A stretch of 64,000 nucleotides of DNA, taken from positions 37,717-101,716 of the forward strand of contig JBJXDY010000054.1 of NCBI GenBank assembly GCA_046154965.1, in the 5' to 3' direction. Below the pieces are notes generated by a model. The model did no database searches, had not been told where the DNA came from, and saw only the letters and a list, made by a program, of their open reading frames with translations. Source of the DNA: DATKFM01 sp046154965 (GTDB lineage Bacteria > Pseudomonadota > Alphaproteobacteria > Dongiales > Dongiaceae). A program made the translations under genes and the position numbers. Below, one piece after another: positions 1 to 9,399 of the stretch; the stretch's first letter is position 1; the number at the start of each line of letters is the position of its first letter.

Positions 1-668
1 GCATCAAGGTCAGCGTCATCTCGGCCCTCATCGGCGCCGCCATCGGGTTCTTCCTATGCTATGCCGCGGTCATGGGCGGACTGCCGGGATGGCTGCGGCC
101 CATGGTCATGACCTTCTCCGGTGTGGCGTCGAACTTCGCCGGCGTGCCGCTGGCTTTCGCCTTTCTCGCCGCACTTGGCCCGCAGGGGCTGGTGACGAAG
201 CTGTTCATCGACTACTTCGATTTCAGCCTCTACAGGTCGGGATTCCGCGTCGTCAGCACCTGGGGCCTGATTCTTGCCTATCTCTATTTCCAGATACCGC
301 TGATGGTGCTGATCCTGGCGCCGGCACTGGACGGGCTGAAGCGGGAATGGCGCGAGGCTTCGGCGATCCTGGGCGCCAGCAGCTGGCAGTACTGGCGCTA
401 TATTGCGCTGCCGGTGCTATGGCCGAGCCTGCTGGGGGCGACGATCCTCTTGTTCGCCAACGCCTTCGGCGCCATCGCCACCGCTTATGCCCTGACCGGC
501 AGCTTGCTGAATCTGGTGACCATCCAGCTCTATGCGCAGATCCGCGGCGATGTGCTGCACGATCAGAATCTCGGCTATGCCCTCGCGTTCGGCATGATCC
601 TGATCACCGGATTGTCCAACGGCGCCTATATCTGGCTGCGGGCGCGAAGCGACCGGTGGCTGCGATGA
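1..668 (+). CDS. ABC transporter permease, 5'-truncated by window edge
   Basis: This is the C-terminal part of an inner-membrane permease of the spermidine/putrescine/iron (PotB/FbpB) type; the reading frame is open from base 3 and its start lies outside the window. Several hydrophobic segments are visible. The EAA loop that docks the ATPase is recognisable as EASAILGASSWQYWRYIALP, about two thirds of the way along. The stop overlaps the next start (ATGA at 665-668), so it is translationally coupled to the second permease, with the ATPase following. The periplasmic binding protein of this importer is probably just upstream, outside the window. The substrate cannot be read from the permease; a polyamine, ferric iron or another small organic cation is possible. 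Confidence 0.9.
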   Translation, partial: IKVSVISALIGAAIGFFLCYAAVMGGLPGWLRPMVMTFSGVASNFAGVPLAFAFLAALGPQGLVTKLFIDYFDFSLYRSGFRVVSTWGLILAYLYFQIPLMVLILAPALDGLKREWREASAILGASSWQYWRYIALPVLWPSLLGATILLFANAFGAIATAYALTGSLLNLVTIQLYAQIRGDVLHDQNLGYALAFGMILITGLSNGAYIWLRARSDRWLR

Positions 669-1453
669 AAGGCTCGAAGGCCGGTCCCTGGGCCGCGATC
701 ATCATCGGCATGCTTTACTTCATCGTGCCGCTGATCGCCACATTCGAATTCTCGATGCGCATGCGCAAAGGCGAGTATAGCCTCGACGCCTACGGCGTCG
801 TTCTCGGCGATCCGCGCTTCCAGGCGAGTTTTCTCTATTCAACGGGGCAAGCGCTGGCGACAATTCTTGTCGGCGTGCTGCTGGTCGTGCCGACATCGTA
901 CTGGATCCAGCTCAGGCTGCCCCGGCTGCGCGGTATCGTCGAGTTCCTTACCTTGCTGCCGCTGGTGATACCGGCAATCTGTCTCGTGTTCGGATATCTG
1001 CGCCTCTATAACAGCTCGTCCTGGCTGCCGATGACCGGCAGCGACCGTGCGACCGATATGCTGCTGATGTTCAGCTATGTCGCGCTCGCGCTGCCCTACA
1101 TGTATCGTGCAGTCGATACCGGCATGCGGGCTATTGATGTGCGGACCCTGACGGAAGCGGCGGAGAGCCTGGGCGCAAGGTGGCCGACGATCCTGTTCCG
1201 GGTGATCTTCCCCAATGTGCGCATCGCGATTCTCAGCGGCGCGTTTCTCACGTTCGCCACGGTCATCGGTGAATTCACCATGGCAAGCTTGCTGGACCGG
1301 CCGGCCTTCGGGCCCTACCTGCAGCTCATCGGCGCCAACCGCGCCTATGAGCCCGCGGCTCTGGCCATCATGGCCTTCGCAATCACCTGGGCCTGCATGG
1401 GCGTCATTCAACTCTTCGGACGCAGTGCGCAAGGCGCGGCGTTAAAGCTGTAA
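665..1453 (+). CDS. ABC transporter permease (PotC/FbpB type)
   Basis: This 262-residue inner-membrane permease is the second membrane subunit of the first importer. The start is the ATG that overlaps the preceding stop; the frame is open further upstream, but that part only shadows the first permease. About six transmembrane segments are visible, beginning at AAIIIGMLYFIVPLIATFEF. The EAA motif is EAAESLGARWPTILFRVIFP, in the second half. The protein would pair with the upstream permease to form the channel and be powered by the ATPase starting at 1471. Family membership is clear; the substrate is not. Confidence 0.92.
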   Translation: MKGSKAGPWAAIIIGMLYFIVPLIATFEFSMRMRKGEYSLDAYGVVLGDPRFQASFLYSTGQALATILVGVLLVVPTSYWIQLRLPRLRGIVEFLTLLPLVIPAICLVFGYLRLYNSSSWLPMTGSDRATDMLLMFSYVALALPYMYRAVDTGMRAIDVRTLTEAAESLGARWPTILFRVIFPNVRIAILSGAFLTFATVIGEFTMASLLDRPAFGPYLQLIGANRAYEPAALAIMAFAITWACMGVIQLFGRSAQGAALKL

Positions 1454-1470
1454 GGGCGCGGGAAACAAAC

Positions 1471-2544
1471 ATGTCATTCCTAAGAATCGAAAATCTCCGC
1501 AAATCCTTCGGCGCCAACCGGGTGGTGGAGAATTTCGATCTCAGCGTGGCGCGCGGCGAATTCGTCTCCTTCCTCGGGCCTAGCGGCTGCGGCAAGACGA
1601 CGACGCTGCGCATGGTCGCCGGATTCGAAACGCCGACGTCGGGCAGTATCGAGATCGACGGCCAGGAAGTGACCCATCTGCGGCCGAACCAGCGCAAGGT
1701 CGGCATGGTGTTCCAATCCTATGCCCTGTTTCCCAACATGACGGTGGCGCAGAACGTCGCCTTCGGCTTGAAGGTCGCCAACCGGCCCGCGGCGGAGATC
1801 GCTGCACGGGTGGAGGAGATGCTGAACCTGATCAAACTGCCGAAGTTGGGGGGGCGCTATCCTTTCCAACTTTCGGGCGGCCAGCAGCAGCGCGTAGCGC
1901 TGGCGCGGGCGTTGGCGATCAAGCCGCAGGTGCTGCTGCTGGATGAGCCGCTGTCGGCGCTGGACGCCAAGATCCGCGTTTCGTTGAGGGAGGAGATCCG
2001 CGCCGTGCAGCGGCAACTCGGCATCACCACGATCTATGTGACCCACGATCAAGAAGAGGCGTTGTCGATGTCCGACCGCATCGTGGTAATGAACGAAGGC
2101 CGGATCGAGCAGATCGGCCAGCCTTTCGAGATCTACAATCATCCGAGCACGCGCTTCGTTGCGTCCTTCGTCGGCACGCTGAACATCCTCAAAGGAGAAA
2201 TCGTCGACGCCGCCGGCGGGCGCCTGGAGGTCGACGGCCAGGAAATAATCGCCTCGCGCGGCATTCCCGACGGCCGCGCCGGTGAGATCCGGTCGGTCGC
2301 GCTGCGGCCGGAGGCGGTGTCGCTGGCGGATCTCGGCAAAAGCGCCAACCGGCTGCGCGGTTCGATCGAGGAAGTCAGCTTCCTGGGTTCGGTGGTCCGC
2401 ATTCGCGTGCGCTTCAAGGAAAACGCCATTTCGCTCGACACCTTTAACAATCCGGGTGTGGCACCGCCCCAGCGCGGCCAACCGGCCGACGTTACCTTCG
2501 CCCGCGAGGACCTGCTGGTCCTGAGCGGCCCGGAACCGTCCTAG
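1471..2544 (+). CDS. ABC transporter ATP-binding protein (PotA/FbpC family)
   Basis: This 357-residue cytoplasmic ATPase energises the importer formed by the two preceding permeases. Walker A is GPSGCGKTT (residues 36-44), the Q-loop is VFQSYALFP (80-88), the ABC signature is LSGGQQQR (134-141), Walker B is LLLDEP (155-160), and the switch histidine is His192 in THDQEEAL. A C-terminal TOBE-like regulatory domain (about 270-355) is typical of polyamine, iron and sulfate importers. It starts 17 bp after the permease stop and closes the three-gene operon. A second, only moderately similar ATPase belongs to the separate operon at 4282. Confidence 0.95.
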   Translation: MSFLRIENLRKSFGANRVVENFDLSVARGEFVSFLGPSGCGKTTTLRMVAGFETPTSGSIEIDGQEVTHLRPNQRKVGMVFQSYALFPNMTVAQNVAFGLKVANRPAAEIAARVEEMLNLIKLPKLGGRYPFQLSGGQQQRVALARALAIKPQVLLLDEPLSALDAKIRVSLREEIRAVQRQLGITTIYVTHDQEEALSMSDRIVVMNEGRIEQIGQPFEIYNHPSTRFVASFVGTLNILKGEIVDAAGGRLEVDGQEIIASRGIPDGRAGEIRSVALRPEAVSLADLGKSANRLRGSIEEVSFLGSVVRIRVRFKENAISLDTFNNPGVAPPQRGQPADVTFAREDLLVLSGPEPS

Positions 2545-2949
2545 AAGCTATTCCGAAGCGACGCAAAAGATCGCGTAATGCCTTGAAAACACGACCGGTG
2601 CGGGACACAGCCGGGCTGTCGAACTGCGCTGAAGATTGGTTCCGGCCATTGCCGATATCCGGTTCTAGGGCGTCGTCGTATCGCGGCAATAATGCCTTCA
2701 GGCGCGCATTTCCAGAGAACGGAAAGCTCCGGGTACGCACCGGCCGGAAGGCGCCAAATCAGGGGTTGGAGGCCCTTGGCGGTCGGTTATATTCTGGCCC
2801 GGCAGGGCTGGGCTAAAGGCGCGGAATTCGGACGGTTTGCCGGCGGGTATCACACTGTTGTAGCGGAATCGACGTAAACGCCTTTATCATTCCACGCCAC
2901 ATTCGGATTACCCCTCTTCACATCAAGGTTGCAACCAGGGAGCTAAACA
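2545..2949. other. 405-bp intergenic region between two ABC operons
   Basis: No convincing gene was seen on either strand; the short open frames here have no start signal and no recognisable product. The segment should hold the promoter of the binding-protein gene. The only clear signal is the ribosome binding site AGGGAG at the right end, seven bases before the ATG at 2950. Confidence 0.6.
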
Positions 2950-4125
2950 ATGGCCAACAAGACCAAAGCACAACTCGAGACGGAGGCAACGCTGCTGTCG
3001 GCGCGCGATTTCTCGCGGCGCTTCATGCTGAGGCGTTCCGCCGCCGCCGGCGCCGTTCTGGCAGCCGGTCCATGGATCGTGAAAGATGCGTTCTCTTCCT
3101 CGGGCGAGCTCAACATCCTCAACTGGTCGGACGAGCTGCCGGATCCCGTGCTGCCGAACTTCGAAAAAGCGACGGGCATCAAGGTCAACCCGACGCCGTT
3201 CTCGCAGAATGAAGAGCAGATCAACAAGCTGCAGGCGACGGGCGGCGAGGGCTTCGACCTCTGCCAGCCGACGCGCGATCGCGCGCCGCAGTTCAAGGAG
3301 CTGGGCGTGCTCGGTGCGTTCGACACCAACAAGCTCGCCAACAGCAAGAACCTGATTCCCTCCATGCTCGAGGGTTCGACCTCGGAATGGACCTGGGATG
3401 GCGGCCTCTATCACGTGCCGCATTGCTGGGGCAGCGAGGCGATTTCCTGGCGCACCGATCAGACCACGCTCGAGTACAAGACGTTGTCCTACGGAACGCT
3501 CTGGAACGAAGAGTACAAGGGCAAGGTGCAGGGCCGGCCGCACTCGCTCCTGCTCGGTATCGGCCTGTGGCTCGATGGCAGCGGCAAGCTGCCGACCAAC
3601 CGCATGGCCGACGCCTTCAAGGACGAAGAGACCTTCAAGAAGATCTACGATCAGATCCTGCCGATCGCGATCGAGCACAAGCCGTGGATCAAGCAGTTCT
3701 GGGACAGCGCCGACAACACGAAGTCCGGCCTGCTCGAGAACGGCGTGGTCATCGGCCAGACATGGGACGGCCCGGTGCTGTCGCTGAAGAAGGACGGCAA
3801 GCCGGTCAGCTATATGGCGCCGCAGGAAGGCGCGATCACCTGGCTGGACGGCTGGGCGATGCCGGCAGCGGCGGCGAACCAGGAGCAGGCCTACGAATTC
3901 CTGAACTTCCTGATGACGCCGGAGAGCAGCGCGGCCGTGGCCGAAGGTTCCGGCTACAATCCGGTGGTGACGGGCGCTGACGCCTTGCTGTCCGAAACGG
4001 CAAAAAAGAACTTCGCCGAAGCCTATCCGGAGGATGCGCTGCAGAAGCTGTGGCACCGCATCCCCGAGCCGGCCTGGTTCGGCGAACTGCGCACGCAGTA
4101 TGCCGACAAGTTCAAGTCCGCCTAG
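2950..4125 (+). CDS. Periplasmic polyamine-type substrate-binding protein
   Basis: This 391-residue extracellular solute-binding protein resembles the PotD/PotF family (SBP_bac_8 type). The N-terminus carries a twin-arginine-like export signal, SRRFMLRRSAAAGAVLAAGP (about residues 22-41), after an unusually long polar n-region. The mature protein begins near SSGELNILNWSDELPD, typical of spermidine/putrescine binders. ATG is preceded by a good AGGGAG ribosome binding site. A strong terminator follows 30 bp after the stop, and then come the matching ATPase and two permeases, so binding protein and membrane parts may be expressed at different levels. A polyamine or related amine is the likely ligand, by family only. 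Confidence 0.9.
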   Translation: MANKTKAQLETEATLLSARDFSRRFMLRRSAAAGAVLAAGPWIVKDAFSSSGELNILNWSDELPDPVLPNFEKATGIKVNPTPFSQNEEQINKLQATGGEGFDLCQPTRDRAPQFKELGVLGAFDTNKLANSKNLIPSMLEGSTSEWTWDGGLYHVPHCWGSEAISWRTDQTTLEYKTLSYGTLWNEEYKGKVQGRPHSLLLGIGLWLDGSGKLPTNRMADAFKDEETFKKIYDQILPIAIEHKPWIKQFWDSADNTKSGLLENGVVIGQTWDGPVLSLKKDGKPVSYMAPQEGAITWLDGWAMPAAAANQEQAYEFLNFLMTPESSAAVAEGSGYNPVVTGADALLSETAKKNFAEAYPEDALQKLWHRIPEPAWFGELRTQYADKFKSA

Positions 4126-4155
4126 GCGGACCACAGAACGGCCTGAAGGTAACTG

Positions 4156-4193
4156 GACATCCCGGCTCTCCCGAGCCGGGATGTCTTGTTTTT
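4156..4193 (+). terminator. Rho-independent terminator, possibly attenuating the ABC operon
   Basis: A perfect 13-bp stem (4156-4168 with 4173-4185) and a 4-base loop are followed by TTGTTTTT. The hairpin lies between the binding-protein gene and the ATPase gene of the same importer. Partial read-through would give excess binding protein over membrane subunits. Confidence 0.93.
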
Positions 4194-4281
4194 GGCCGCG
4201 GGCGACGATAGAGAAGTGACATAAGAAGAAACTTCCGGGACCGGAAGCGCACGGCTTAACAGGGCAAGGCGAGACAGGGGC

Positions 4282-5367
4282 ATGAGCGCCGACGTCGAAC
4301 TCGACGGAGTCACCATCCGTTTCGGCGATTTTACCGCCGTTCAGTCCGCAACGCTGCGTATCAATAACGGGGAGTTCTTCAGCTTCCTCGGCCCTTCGGG
4401 CTGCGGCAAGACGACGATCCTGCGCACGGTGTCCGGTTTCCTGGAGCCGTCGGAAGGCAAGGTGCGCATCGGCGGCAAGGACATGGCCGGCTTCGGCCCC
4501 AACAAGCGGCCGACGGCGCTGATCTTCCAGAATCTGGCGCTGTTCCCGCTGATGAGCGTCACCGACAACATCACCTATGGCCTGCGCGTGCGCGGCGCCT
4601 CGCGGGAAGAGCGTGAGAAGAGGGCGGACGAGCTGCTGTCGCTGATCGCCCTGCGCGGCCAAGGCAAGAAGATGGTCAACGAGTTGTCGGGCGGACAGAA
4701 GCAGAGAGTCGCCATTGCCCGGGCGCTCGCCGTGGAACCGCAAGTGCTGCTGCTGGATGAGCCGCTATCGGCGCTGGACCTGAAACTGCGCCAGCACATG
4801 CGCAACGAGCTGCGCAACATCCAGCAGCGGGTCGGCATCACCTTCATCTACATCACCCACGACCAGGGCGAGGCGCTGACCATGTCGGATCGCATCGCCG
4901 TGATGAACGCCGGCGTGATCGAGCAGGTTGGCGACGGCAAGACGATCTACGACCGGCCGGCAACCGCGTTCGTCGCCTCCTTCGTCGGCGAGAACAACCC
5001 GTTCCCCGGCAAGGTGCTGCGCGCCGACAACGGCACCGCTGTCGTCGAGACGGCGTTTGGTGCGCTGCGCGGCAGGAATGCCGGCGGCCTGAAAACCGGC
5101 GACAAGGCGATCCTGTTCGTTCGCCCGGAATCGCTGCGGCTGGGCCAGGGCGGCGCGGACACCACCATCGGTTCGAACGTCCTCAACGTGGCTTTCGAGG
5201 GCAATGCCAGCCATATCTTCCTGAAAGGCGCGGGCAAGAAGGACATCACCCTAACCGTCGGCCGCCATGATGGAGCGGCAATCCCTGAACAGGGATCGTC
5301 CGCGACGGTGAGTTACGATCCGGATCTGGGACTCGTGCTGCCGGAAGGAAAGATGGCCAGTGAGTAG
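4282..5367 (+). CDS. Polyamine-type ABC transporter ATP-binding protein (PotA-like)
   Basis: This 361-residue cytoplasmic ATPase belongs to the second importer. Walker A is GPSGCGKTT (37-45), the signature is LSGGQKQR (135-142), Walker B is LLLDEP (156-161), and the switch region is THDQGEAL. The C-terminal part (about 240-355) is a TOBE-type domain. Its last eight bases overlap the GTG start of the following permease. Order and spacing (binding protein, terminator, ATPase, two permeases) show one transport system in the spermidine/putrescine family. Confidence 0.95.
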   Translation: MSADVELDGVTIRFGDFTAVQSATLRINNGEFFSFLGPSGCGKTTILRTVSGFLEPSEGKVRIGGKDMAGFGPNKRPTALIFQNLALFPLMSVTDNITYGLRVRGASREEREKRADELLSLIALRGQGKKMVNELSGGQKQRVAIARALAVEPQVLLLDEPLSALDLKLRQHMRNELRNIQQRVGITFIYITHDQGEALTMSDRIAVMNAGVIEQVGDGKTIYDRPATAFVASFVGENNPFPGKVLRADNGTAVVETAFGALRGRNAGGLKTGDKAILFVRPESLRLGQGGADTTIGSNVLNVAFEGNASHIFLKGAGKKDITLTVGRHDGAAIPEQGSSATVSYDPDLGLVLPEGKMASE

Positions 5368-6361
5368 GTTTGCCATCTTCCTGATCCCGGTCGTGGTCAT
5401 CGCCATCTTCTGGGCGATGTCGCGCTATGAGGCGAAGGAGCGCCACGATCCCACGCGCAAGAGTTTCTTCGAGCGCAACGGCACGGTGCTTGGGATGGTC
5501 TTCGTCGGGCTGGTGGCTTTCTGGGCGCTGTTCCTGGTGGTGCTGCCCTATCTCTACATGGTGCAGGAGAGCTTCCATCCCCGGCTGCCGCCGTTGAAGC
5601 GCGGCGGCCCGGAGGATTTCCTCACCATCGATCAGTACCGGTCGTTCTTCGTCGAGCCTTCGAGCGGCCATTGGAACGTCACCCATATGGCGGCGTTCCT
5701 GTTCTCGATCGTGGCGTCGGTTGCCGTGACCGCCTTGAACTTCGCCATCTGCTACCCGCTCGCCTACTACATGGCGCAGGCCGGCACCGCCCAGAAGGTG
5801 CGCCTGCTGATGCTCGGCCTGATCGTCCCCTATTGGGTGAACGAGGTTCTGCGCGCGTTCGCCCTGCGGCTGCTGATGGCCTCGAAGGGATTGATCAACC
5901 AGGCCTTGATGGGTCTCGGCCTGATCGATACGCCGATCGATTTCCTGGGCACCGACACCGGCCTCTATGTCGGTCTGTCCTATGCCTACCTCCTGGTCAT
6001 GATCTTCCCGCTCTACAACGCGATCGAGAGCCTGGACAAGAATCAGATCGAGGCGGCACGGGACCTGGGCGCGCCCTGGTGGCGCATCCACCTCGAAGTC
6101 GTCATGCCCTATGCCAAGCCGGGCATCGCTTCCGGCTGCACCATGGTGTTCATGCTGTCGGCCGGATCCCTGGCGGCGCCGCAGTTCCTCGGCGGGCCGA
6201 ACACGCTGTGGTTCACATCGATCGTCTATGACTTCTTCTTCCAGGGCTTCAATTGGCCCCGCGGCGCCGCCTATGCCTTCATCCTGCTGGTGGCCTGCAT
6301 CTTCTTCGTCATGGCGATGCTGCGCCTCTTCAAGGTCAGCCTGGGAGAGACGATCAGATGA
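5360..6361 (+). CDS. Polyamine-type ABC transporter permease (PotB-like)
   Basis: This 333-residue inner-membrane permease starts with GTG inside the end of the ATPase gene. After a charged N-terminal extension with one transmembrane segment (about 1-20), the main body begins near residue 45 and shows about six membrane spans. The cytoplasmic EAA loop is EAARDLGAPWWRIHLEVVMP (about 231-250). It ends in an ATGA overlap with the second permease. The N-terminal extra segment is longer than in Escherichia coli PotB but common in alphaproteobacterial relatives. Confidence 0.92.
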   Translation: MSRFAIFLIPVVVIAIFWAMSRYEAKERHDPTRKSFFERNGTVLGMVFVGLVAFWALFLVVLPYLYMVQESFHPRLPPLKRGGPEDFLTIDQYRSFFVEPSSGHWNVTHMAAFLFSIVASVAVTALNFAICYPLAYYMAQAGTAQKVRLLMLGLIVPYWVNEVLRAFALRLLMASKGLINQALMGLGLIDTPIDFLGTDTGLYVGLSYAYLLVMIFPLYNAIESLDKNQIEAARDLGAPWWRIHLEVVMPYAKPGIASGCTMVFMLSAGSLAAPQFLGGPNTLWFTSIVYDFFFQGFNWPRGAAYAFILLVACIFFVMAMLRLFKVSLGETIR

Positions 6362-7254
6362 GCTCGAAACTCCTGATGAAGGGGATGATCGGTTTCTACG
6401 TCTTTCTCTTTTTCGCCTACCTGTTCGGGCCGCTGCTGGTGATGAGCGTTACCGCCTTCAATACCCCGAACTATCCCCAGGCCTATCCGTTCGAAGCCTT
6501 CACGCTCGGCTGGTTCGTCAAGCTGTGGAACCACCGGGCGATGATGGAAGGCCTGGTGAACTCCATCATCATCGGCTTCGGCGTCGTGATCCTGTCCGTG
6601 CCGATCGGCCTCGCGGCCGCGATCGTGATGAACCAGATCTATCACCGGGCGCGGGGCATGTATTACCTGGTGACGGTGTCGCCGGTGCTGACTCCGGGAG
6701 TCATCATCGGCATCTCCACGGTGATCTTCTGGAAAGACATGCTGGGGCTGACCGCATTCACCAAAGGCGCGTTCTACAACGGCATCACGCTGACGGTCCT
6801 CGGCCAATCGAGCTTCATCGCCGCCTATTGTCTGTTGATCATCATGGCGCGGCTGCAGCGCTTCGACCGGGCGCAGGAGGAGGCGGCGCTGGACCTGGGC
6901 GCGAGCTATCCCCAGGTGTTCTGGCATATCCTGCTGCCGTTCCTGAAGCCGGCCCTGGTTTCCGCGGCTGTCATCGCCTTCCTGTCGTCATTCGAGAACT
7001 ACAATACGACGACGTTTGCCATCCTGGCGGACAAGACGCTGGTGACCGTGCTGGCGGGCGAGGTGCGGCAGGGCACGACCCCGGCGCTGTCGGCACTGGC
7101 CGTGATCATCATCGGCTTCACTCTGGTCGGCGCCATCGTCTACGAGATCCTGCGCCGCCGCGAAGAGCGGGTGGCCGCTGATCGCGCCCGCGCGGCGCGG
7201 GAAGCCGAGCGGCAGGATATGGGCGCCGGTGCGCTGGCAGCTCAAGCCGCATAG
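6358..7254 (+). CDS. Polyamine-type ABC transporter permease (PotC-like)
   Basis: This 298-residue inner-membrane permease is the partner of the preceding one. The ATG at 6358 overlaps the upstream stop and gives a normal N-terminus, so the longer open frame was not used. The EAA motif is EAALDLGASYPQVFWHILLP. The C-terminus ends in a charged Arg/Glu/Ala-rich tail on the cytoplasmic side. A RidA-family gene follows 22 bp later, probably in the same transcript. Confidence 0.92.
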   Translation: MSSKLLMKGMIGFYVFLFFAYLFGPLLVMSVTAFNTPNYPQAYPFEAFTLGWFVKLWNHRAMMEGLVNSIIIGFGVVILSVPIGLAAAIVMNQIYHRARGMYYLVTVSPVLTPGVIIGISTVIFWKDMLGLTAFTKGAFYNGITLTVLGQSSFIAAYCLLIIMARLQRFDRAQEEAALDLGASYPQVFWHILLPFLKPALVSAAVIAFLSSFENYNTTTFAILADKTLVTVLAGEVRQGTTPALSALAVIIIGFTLVGAIVYEILRRREERVAADRARAAREAERQDMGAGALAAQAA

Positions 7255-7276
7255 TCATTTTCATCAGAGGAACTCC

Positions 7277-7633
7277 ATGACGATCAAACGGTTGGGCGAT
7301 CCCGCGGAAATCAGCGACGCGGTCATCCATGGCAACATGGTCTATCTGGCCGGCGTGGTGCCCGAGGACCCGGTGCCGGCCTCGGTCTATGAGCAGACGA
7401 AGAACGTGCTGAAGCAGATCGACGAGGTGCTGGCGCAGGCCGGCACCGACAAGACCAAACTGCTGAAGGCCCAGGTCTTCCTCGCCGACATCAAAACTTT
7501 CGACGACATGCATCGTGCCTGGAAGGAATGGGTGCCGAAGGGCCACGCGCCTGCGCGCGCCACTATCGAGGCGCGACTGGTCCATCACCCCAAATGGGGT
7601 GTCGAAATCATGTGCGAAGCGCTGATCGGCTAG
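7277..7633 (+). CDS. RidA family (YjgF/YER057c/UK114) protein
   Basis: This 118-residue cytosolic protein belongs to the RidA fold. Family members hydrolyse reactive enamines and imines made by PLP enzymes or amine oxidases. It starts at ATG with GAGG eight bases upstream. Visible features are the N-terminal GNMVYLAGVVPED strand, a helix with QTKNVLKQIDEVLAQAG, and the C-terminal HAPARATIEARL segment, in which an Arg of this type contacts the substrate carboxylate in RidA proteins. Its position at the end of a polyamine-type transport operon fits detoxification of imines formed during amine breakdown. The stop overlaps the convergent chemoreceptor stop by four bases. Confidence 0.9.
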   Translation: MTIKRLGDPAEISDAVIHGNMVYLAGVVPEDPVPASVYEQTKNVLKQIDEVLAQAGTDKTKLLKAQVFLADIKTFDDMHRAWKEWVPKGHAPARATIEARLVHHPKWGVEIMCEALIG

Positions 7634-9207
7634 GCGGCGGAAGCAGCTCTGTTCGGGCTCCTCCGCTCGGCGCTGCCCTCGCCGGTCGCCTCCTGCACGG
7701 CGTTGATCGCGCCGATCAAAGTCGCCAGGCGGTTATCGACCTCGTTCAGGGCCGCCGTGGAGTTTTCCACCATCGCGGCGTTCTTCTGGGTCATGGTCTC
7801 CATTTCGGTGACGGTATCCGTGACGAGCTGCATGCCGCTGGACTGCTCCTGAATCGCCGACGCCATTTCGCCGACGATCGACGCCACCTGCTTGACCGAC
7901 CCGACGATCTCGCCGAGCTGCTGCCCGGCCTTGCGGACGAGAGCGACTCCCTGACCGACCTGGCCGCTGCTTTCGGTGATCAGCGTGCGGATTTCCCGCG
8001 ATGCTTCAGAGGCGCGCATGGACAGCGCGCGCACTTCGGCGGCGACGACGGCAAAGCCGCGGCCGGCATCGCCGGCGCGCGCCGCCTCGACCGCGGCATT
8101 GAGGGCCAGTAAATTGGTCTGGAAAGCGATCTCCTCGATCATGCCGATGATGTCGGCGATGCGCCGCGACGACACCTCGATCTGTTCCATCGCCTCGACC
8201 GCGTCGGCGGCGACCACGCCGCCGCTTTCCGCCGAACGGCGCGTGGCATCGGCAAGGCTGCTCGCCTTCTGTGCGTTGCCGGTATTGTTTTTCAGCGTTT
8301 CCGTCAGTTCGCGCATGGCCGCGGCCATTTCCTCGAGACTGGTCACCTGCTCTTCGGTGCGCTCGGAGAGGTCGCCGCTGCCGCGCGCTAGGCGTGCGGT
8401 GGCCGATTTGATCGCCGTGACGCTGTCGACGGCATGGCGGACGATCTCCTCCAGCCGCTGCGAGGTGGATTTCAGCGACTCATGGGCGGCGCGGGCCGCG
8501 AGTTCCGCGCTCTTTTGTACGGTGATATCAGCGTGAAGGGAAACCACGCCGCCTTCGGCGGTATGATGCTTACTGATCCGGATCCAGCGGCCGTCTTCAA
8601 GCTGATGCACGACCGTCGAGTTCGAAGACCGGTGGCGGGCGATACGCTCGGCGACAAAAGCGTTTTCCCGCCCGGCGGCCTCCGGGAACAAGCCGCGGTC
8701 TATGGCGCCCCGGATAATCTCCTCGAAATGGCGCCCCGGCACGCTGAGATCGGCCATCTTCGGATAGAGTTTCCGGTAGTGCTCGTTGCAGATGGCCAGA
8801 CGGTCATCCTTGTCCCAGAGTACAAAGCCGTCGTTCAGGCTGTTCACAGCGTCGCTCAAACGCAGGCTGGCGGTATTGGCGACACGGTCCCTTTCCTGCA
8901 TTTCCTCAGCCCGCAGCGCCAGGGCGCGCTCCGATTCCGAGCGGCTGTGCAACAGATCGCCGAGGTTGGCCTCCGAGCGGAGCAGCGAACGATAGGCATG
9001 CAGCCAAGCAAGGGCCATGCCGACGAACAATGTGCCGGAGGCGAGTGCGGCGCCGGCGAGTTCGACTTCGCGCCGGCTCAGGGTCTCGAGATCGCGCAAG
9101 ATCCAGAGTCCCGTCGCGATTAACCCGATGATGACCAGTACCGTGAAGACCGCGACCGCCAGCATTGCGATCCGCGAGAATTGCGCAACGACCCTGTTCG
9201 CCGACAT
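7630..9207 (-). CDS. Methyl-accepting chemotaxis protein with PAS domain
   Basis: This 525-residue membrane chemoreceptor has transmembrane segments near residues 9-37 and 49-70 with almost no periplasmic loop, so it probably senses an internal or membrane signal. A PAS domain follows (about 119-230, NDGFVLWDKDDRLAICNEHY). The signalling domain (about 245-500) includes the conserved hairpin tip EEIAFQTNLLALNAAVEAAR and GRGFAVVAAEVR. The frame is open upstream to a TTG, but ATG 9207 has GGGGA nine bases upstream and gives a normal N-terminus; ATG 9216 is the alternative. No che genes are nearby. A decayed relative of this gene lies immediately upstream. Confidence 0.93.
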   Translation of the reverse strand: MSANRVVAQFSRIAMLAVAVFTVLVIIGLIATGLWILRDLETLSRREVELAGAALASGTLFVGMALAWLHAYRSLLRSEANLGDLLHSRSESERALALRAEEMQERDRVANTASLRLSDAVNSLNDGFVLWDKDDRLAICNEHYRKLYPKMADLSVPGRHFEEIIRGAIDRGLFPEAAGRENAFVAERIARHRSSNSTVVHQLEDGRWIRISKHHTAEGGVVSLHADITVQKSAELAARAAHESLKSTSQRLEEIVRHAVDSVTAIKSATARLARGSGDLSERTEEQVTSLEEMAAAMRELTETLKNNTGNAQKASSLADATRRSAESGGVVAADAVEAMEQIEVSSRRIADIIGMIEEIAFQTNLLALNAAVEAARAGDAGRGFAVVAAEVRALSMRASEASREIRTLITESSGQVGQGVALVRKAGQQLGEIVGSVKQVASIVGEMASAIQEQSSGMQLVTDTVTEMETMTQKNAAMVENSTAALNEVDNRLATLIGAINAVQEATGEGSAERRSPNRAASAA

Positions 9208-9399
9208 TGTACTCATTCCCCAGGCAATCGGGCCGCGCAGTGACTGGGACTCCTGCGGCCGCCAAGCCAAGCGGACAATATCGCCGGAGCTGGTTAACAG
9301 AAAGTTATGAATTATGCCGGCCGCACACAACCAAAGGTCGTAGTATCCTTTGCAATCAGTGCGTTAGTTTCTGACTTTGGCGATGCGCGGCCATATGAA

